9,117 nucleotides of DNA, from positions 1-9,117 of the forward strand of contig JAEEUD010000057.1 of NCBI GenBank assembly GCA_016286835.1, given 5' to 3'. This stretch comes from Pyramidobacter sp. (GTDB lineage: Bacteria > Synergistota > Synergistia > Synergistales > Dethiosulfovibrionaceae). A program made the translations under genes and the position numbers. This document shows, piece by piece, positions 6,164 through 9,117 of this stretch. The notes beneath the pieces were generated by a model. The model ran no database searches. It was given only the letters and a program-made list of their open reading frames with translations, and had not been told where the DNA came from. Positions within the stretch are counted from its first letter, which is position 1; each line of letters opens with the position of its first letter.

Positions 6164-7042
6164 ATGAAACTGTACACGTACAAAAGAACAGGTCAGTCTT
6201 CGCCTGAAGTTGGCGTGCTCCGCGACGGAAAGCTCGTTCCCGTTGCCGCGTTCGGCTTGAAATACGCGACGATGAACGAACTGATCCGCGGCGCTTCGCC
6301 TGAGGAATTGAAGGCGCTTGCTTCGGGGGCATTTGATGCCTCTGCGGCCGTGGCGCTTGAGTCGGTCAAACTCCTCGCTCCGATCCCGGAGCCGGCGCAG
6401 GACGTGCTCTGCCTGGGGCTGAACTATATGGCTCATGCCAACGAGGCGCGCAGTTTCAACGCGGCGCTGGCCTCCAAAGAGGGCTGGCCCGTCTACTTCT
6501 CCAAGCGCGTCAACTGGGCACCCGGCGACGGCGACGGCATTCCCGCCCACGAGGACGTGACCGGGCAGCTCGACTACGAGGTAGAGCTGGCGGTGATCAT
6601 CGGCCGCGACGCGAAAAACGTGACGATGGAGGACGCGAAGGATTACGTGTTCGGTTACACGGTCCTCAACGACGTGACGGCTCGCGATCTGCAGAACCGG
6701 CATGTGCAGTGGTATTTCGGCAAGAGCCTCGACGGCTTCACGCCGATGGGCCCCTGCATCGTCACTGCTGACGAGTTTGCTTTCCCTCCGGCGCTGCACA
6801 TCAGCTGCGCGGTGAACGGCGAGGTACGTCAGGACGCGAACACGAACATGCTCATCCACAGTATCGCCAAGATCATCTCCCAGTTCTCGCAGGGCGTGAC
6901 GCTGAAGGCCGGAACGATCATCGCCACGGGCACGCCCAAGGGCGTGGGAATGGGCATGGCGACGCCGACGTTCCTCAAAAAAGGTGATGTCGTGACGTGT
7001 GAGATCGAAGGCATCGGCAAGCTGACGAACACGATCGTGTGA
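6164..7042 (+). CDS. Fumarylacetoacetate hydrolase (FAH) family protein
   Basis: This is a cytoplasmic metal-dependent enzyme of 292 residues. Its C-terminal FAH domain covers about residues 75-292, and a short N-terminal domain precedes it. Family signatures are LCLGLNYMAHANE (82-94), LDYEVELAVIIG (136-147) with metal-ligand glutamates E139 and E141, NDVTARDLQ (169-177) with D170 as the third likely ligand, GKSLDGFTPMGP (186-197) and IIATGTPKGVGMGM (252-265). Family members hydrolyse or decarboxylate acylpyruvates, isomerise 2-hydroxyhepta-2,4-dienedioate, or tautomerise or decarboxylate oxaloacetate. Sequence alone does not separate these activities. The ATG at 6164 follows GAAAGGAG (6147-6154) with 9-nt spacing. 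It has its own candidate promoter, although read-through from the MFS gene is possible. No aromatic-degradation genes accompany it, so a role in central 2-oxoacid chemistry is at least as likely as aromatic catabolism. Confidence 0.85.
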   Translation: MKLYTYKRTGQSSPEVGVLRDGKLVPVAAFGLKYATMNELIRGASPEELKALASGAFDASAAVALESVKLLAPIPEPAQDVLCLGLNYMAHANEARSFNAALASKEGWPVYFSKRVNWAPGDGDGIPAHEDVTGQLDYEVELAVIIGRDAKNVTMEDAKDYVFGYTVLNDVTARDLQNRHVQWYFGKSLDGFTPMGPCIVTADEFAFPPALHISCAVNGEVRQDANTNMLIHSIAKIISQFSQGVTLKAGTIIATGTPKGVGMGMATPTFLKKGDVVTCEIEGIGKLTNTIV

Positions 7043-7074
7043 TCTCCCTTTGCCGTTGAACGATAATTGAGATA

Positions 7075-7120
7075 AAAGACGCGAGGAAAGCTTTTTACGG
7101 GAGGCTTTCTTCGCGTCTTT
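7075..7120 (+). terminator. Long hairpin after the FAH gene, possible terminator
   Basis: AAAGACGCGAGGAAAGC (7075-7091) pairs with GCTTTCTTCGCGTCTTT (7104-7120) over 17 bp with one G-U pair and a 12-nt loop. It starts 32 nt after the FAH stop codon. Only three T close the right arm and no longer T-run follows, so termination would be weaker than at 1860-1902. Its right arm belongs to repeat copy D. Confidence 0.5.
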
Positions 7121-7160
7121 GCGTCTTCGTGCCGGATCATGTATCTCCATGGCTTTGAAT
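7105..7160 (-). repeat. Intergenic repeat copy D (inverted)
   Basis: Read on the minus strand it is ATTCAAAGCC, about 20 spacer bases, then GGCACGAAG, ACGCAAAG, ACGCGAAG and AAAG. Unit structure and flanking ATTCAAAGCC match copies A-C some 5 kb away, with A-to-G changes in the units. The left arm of the hairpin (7075-7090) looks like a partial copy in the opposite orientation. Confidence 0.55.
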
Positions 7161-7187
7161 TCGGTTTTCCGCGAAAATCGCGAACGA

Positions 7188-7196
7188 TGGTATAAT
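7188..7196 (+). promoter_or_regulatory. Extended -10 promoter for prmA
   Basis: TGGTATAAT contains a perfect -10 hexamer (7191-7196) preceded by the extended -10 TG motif (7188-7189). No recognisable -35 lies 16-18 bp upstream, which extended -10 promoters tolerate. Transcription would begin near 7203, about 35 nt before the prmA start codon. Confidence 0.6.
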
Positions 7197-7237
7197 ACCG
7201 GCGAAACGCTTTTCAGAAAGAGCGGGAGGAGATTGAA

Positions 7238-8107
7238 ATGCCGAAAACTGATGATTTCTGGTGGTACGTTACGCTCAGCGGTCCGTCCGGCATGGAAGAC
7301 GCGCTCAGCTCGGCGGCCGAGGATTCCGGCTGCATCGGCTCGCTCGTCACCGGCCGCGGCGATCTTGTCGACGTGCAGGTGTATTACCGTGCCAGCCGCG
7401 ATCTCGGCGAATGGCTGAAGGTGCTGGAGCCGTACCTGGAGCAGTGGAGCGAGGTCAAAATCAGCGACATGGGCAAGATCGAGAACCGCCCCTGGCACAC
7501 CGAATGGATGGACGCGTTCCCGCCGCTCAACGTGGGCGAAAAGCTCGTCGTTATGGCTCCGTGGCACGCCGGCAAGGAAGACAGAGGCCGTCTGCCGGTG
7601 TACATCTATCCCGGTTCGGCGTTCGGCACGGGCTATCATCAGAGCACACAGGCCGTGCTCACGCTGCTCGAGCGCTATCTGCACGAGGGCGACGTGGTGG
7701 CGGACATCGGCTGCGGCTCGGCGATCCTCTCGATCGCGGCGCTGAAAATGGGCGCGTCGCTCGCTTACGCGCGCGACCTCGATCCGTCCGTCGTCAGCGA
7801 GGCCGTGCGCAACACGCTGGAGCTCAACGGACTGCCTGCGGAAAAGCTCGACATCGCCGTGGGCGACCTGCTCAAAGGCTTCGATCACAAAGTCGATCTG
7901 CTCATGGCCAATATTCTCTTCGAACCGAACAAAGCGCTTCTGCCCGACGTGAGCCGCGCGCTCAACGACGGAGGACGCGCGATCTTTTCCGGCATGGTGA
8001 AGGCCGAAGGCGAACAGTTCAAGGCGCTTCTTGAACAAAACGGTCTGCGGCTGATCGACGAGGTGTATTTTGACGACTGGTGCGGACTTGCAGCCGAAAA
8101 GATCTGA
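7238..8107 (+). CDS. prmA: Ribosomal protein L11 methyltransferase PrmA
   Basis: PrmA uses S-adenosylmethionine to methylate ribosomal protein L11 in the cytoplasm. The 289-residue length is typical. The N-terminal substrate-recognition domain (about 1-85) is followed by the linker WHTEWMDAFPP (86-96) and a Rossmann-like methyltransferase domain. PGSAFGTGYHQST (125-137) corresponds to the PrmA signature usually read PGxAFGTGxHxTT. VADIGCGSAILSI (154-166) is the SAM-binding motif I, and ANIL (224-227) is the family catalytic-loop motif. The ATG at 7238 follows GGAGGA (7225-7230) with 7-nt spacing, and an extended -10 promoter lies just upstream. It overlaps mtaB at its 3' end and they probably form one transcript. 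In many bacteria prmA is followed by rsmE and then mtaB; rsmE is missing between them here. Confidence 0.93.
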   Translation: MPKTDDFWWYVTLSGPSGMEDALSSAAEDSGCIGSLVTGRGDLVDVQVYYRASRDLGEWLKVLEPYLEQWSEVKISDMGKIENRPWHTEWMDAFPPLNVGEKLVVMAPWHAGKEDRGRLPVYIYPGSAFGTGYHQSTQAVLTLLERYLHEGDVVADIGCGSAILSIAALKMGASLAYARDLDPSVVSEAVRNTLELNGLPAEKLDIAVGDLLKGFDHKVDLLMANILFEPNKALLPDVSRALNDGGRAIFSGMVKAEGEQFKALLEQNGLRLIDEVYFDDWCGLAAEKI

Positions 8108-9117
8108 CGCACTGCTGAGCGGCCGCCGTGTCCTGATCGAGTCGCTCGGCTGCCGCACTAACCTGGCTGAGGCCGAGGCGCTGTGCTGTGAGTTTCGCCG
8201 TCACGGCGCCGAGATCGTGGACGAAGCTCCGTATGATGCCGCCGTCGTCGTTACCTGTTCGGTGACTGCCGTTGCCGATCGTAAGAGCCGGCAGCTGATC
8301 CACCGTTATCGGCGCGAATGTCCCGAGAGCTGCGTCGTCGCCTGCGGCTGTTGGGCGCAGGGGGCCTCCGAGAAAAACGCCGCGAAAATGGGCGTCAACC
8401 TGCTTGTCGGTAACCGCTACAAGTCCGAGATCCCCGGGCTCGTTGCTGTCTGGTTGGCCTCGCGGCCGCAAAGCATCGCGACGATGCGCGGCCGCATGAG
8501 CGAGAGATGGGATTCGCTCCGGCTCGATCGCTCGCCTTATTACGGCCGGGCCTTCATCAAAGTGCAGGATGGCTGCGACCATCACTGCACCTACTGTGTC
8601 GTTCCCGCGCGCCGCGGCCCGTCCGTCAGCCGCCCTGTGGACGACATCGTGGCCGAAGCGCGGCGCTGTGCCGAAAAGGGGCAGTTCGAGATCGTCCTCA
8701 CCGGGATCCACCTCGGCCTGTTCGGCCGCGACAGCGGCGAGACGCTTGCCGGTCTCGTCCGTGCACTTGGCCGGGTCGACGGCGTGACGCGGCTGCGCTT
8801 CGGCTCGCTTGAGCCGTTCTCCATCGGCGACGATCTGCTCGAAGCGCTCGCCGAATCGAAGGTCTTCTGCCGTCATCTGCACCTGCCGGTGCAGTCCGGC
8901 GACGACGGCGTGCTTGCGCGCATGAAACGCGGACATACCGTCGCAGACTATCACAAACTCGTTGCTCGCCTGAGAGCGGCGCTCGGCGACGATCTGCACA
9001 TCTCCACCGACGCGATGTGCGCCTTCCCCGGCGAGAGCGAAAGCGCTTTTGCCGGCACGCTGGCGCTTCTTGACGATGTCAGGATCGGCCGTGTCCACGC
9101 CTTCCGCTATTCACCGC
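8070..9117 (+). CDS. mtaB: tRNA (N6-threonylcarbamoyladenosine-37) methylthiotransferase MtaB, 3' partial
   Basis: MtaB is a radical-SAM enzyme with two iron-sulfur clusters that converts t6A at tRNA position 37 to ms2t6A. The frame is open from 8055 to the window edge. It shows the three N-terminal cluster cysteines, in SLGCRTN (C28), TCSVT (C63) and CGCWAQ (C94, with an extra C92). It also has the radical-SAM motif CDHHCTYC (C169, C173, C176), HLHLPVQSGDD and STDAMCAFPGE. ADRKSRQ after the second cysteine favours MtaB over MiaB or RimO. No ATG or GTG precedes the first motif. The only in-frame candidate starts with precedent are TTG at 8070, preceded by GAGGTG (8060-8065), and TTG at 8088, with no clear ribosome-binding site. 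I use 8070, which overlaps prmA by 38 nt. The 349 visible residues lack the C-terminal end with the expected TRAM domain. Confidence 0.88.
   Translation, partial: MTTGADLQPKRSDALLSGRRVLIESLGCRTNLAEAEALCCEFRRHGAEIVDEAPYDAAVVVTCSVTAVADRKSRQLIHRYRRECPESCVVACGCWAQGASEKNAAKMGVNLLVGNRYKSEIPGLVAVWLASRPQSIATMRGRMSERWDSLRLDRSPYYGRAFIKVQDGCDHHCTYCVVPARRGPSVSRPVDDIVAEARRCAEKGQFEIVLTGIHLGLFGRDSGETLAGLVRALGRVDGVTRLRFGSLEPFSIGDDLLEALAESKVFCRHLHLPVQSGDDGVLARMKRGHTVADYHKLVARLRAALGDDLHISTDAMCAFPGESESAFAGTLALLDDVRIGRVHAFRYSP

Noticed and set aside
6140..8158. 672-residue open frame on the minus strand opposite the FAH and prmA genes
   Set aside because: It lies antisense to two clear genes, is rich in R, H, A and V as shadow frames in GC-rich DNA are, crosses an intergenic region and shows no recognisable domain.
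8019..9098. 359-residue minus-strand open frame opposite mtaB
   Set aside because: It is antisense to a clear radical-SAM gene and has no recognisable motif.

Overview
The window is GC-rich, densely coded DNA from a diderm bacterium. It encodes the C-terminal part of an autotransporter with an outer-membrane beta-barrel. The other genes look like those of an anaerobe using organic acids: a nickel-pincer racemase (LarA family), an NhaC-family antiporter, an Fsr-like MFS exporter and a FAH-family enzyme, followed by the housekeeping pair prmA-mtaB. My best guess for the source is an anaerobic diderm such as a member of Synergistota (Pyramidobacter-like). This rests on overall impression, not on a marker gene.

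Layout, left to right. 1-1797 (+): 3' part of an autotransporter whose barrel is followed by a basic Ala/Pro-rich linker and a transposase-like helix-turn-helix. 1798-2122: AT-richer intergenic region with a strong terminator, three copies of a short degenerate repeat in both orientations, and a good sigma70-type promoter. 2123-3400 (+): LarA-family racemase. 3401-3480: hairpin terminator between convergent genes. 3481-4782 (-): NhaC-family Na+/H+ antiporter, possibly of the malate/lactate (MleN) kind. 4783-4920: divergent intergenic region centred on a 16-bp palindrome that contains a TATAAT on both strands. 4921-6090 (+): Fsr-like MFS transporter. 6164-7042 (+): FAH-family enzyme with a palindrome over its candidate -10 box. 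7043-7237: a long hairpin, a fourth copy of the repeat and an extended -10 promoter. 7238-8107 (+): prmA. About 8070 to the right edge (+): mtaB, overlapping prmA and cut by the window.

How the genes may work together. LarA and the NhaC-type antiporter sit tail to tail and could both handle 2-hydroxy acids such as lactate or malate. The FAH enzyme acts on 2-oxo/acylpyruvate-type compounds. These three and the MFS gene appear to be separate transcription units, so a shared pathway is inference. prmA and mtaB form a translation-related pair (L11 methylation and tRNA A37 methylthiolation) and are probably co-transcribed.

The most unusual feature is the autotransporter tail. A DNA-binding-type fold after an outer-membrane barrel would be expected in the periplasm, where DNA binding makes little sense. 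I saw no phage, CRISPR, complete IS, tRNA or rRNA.
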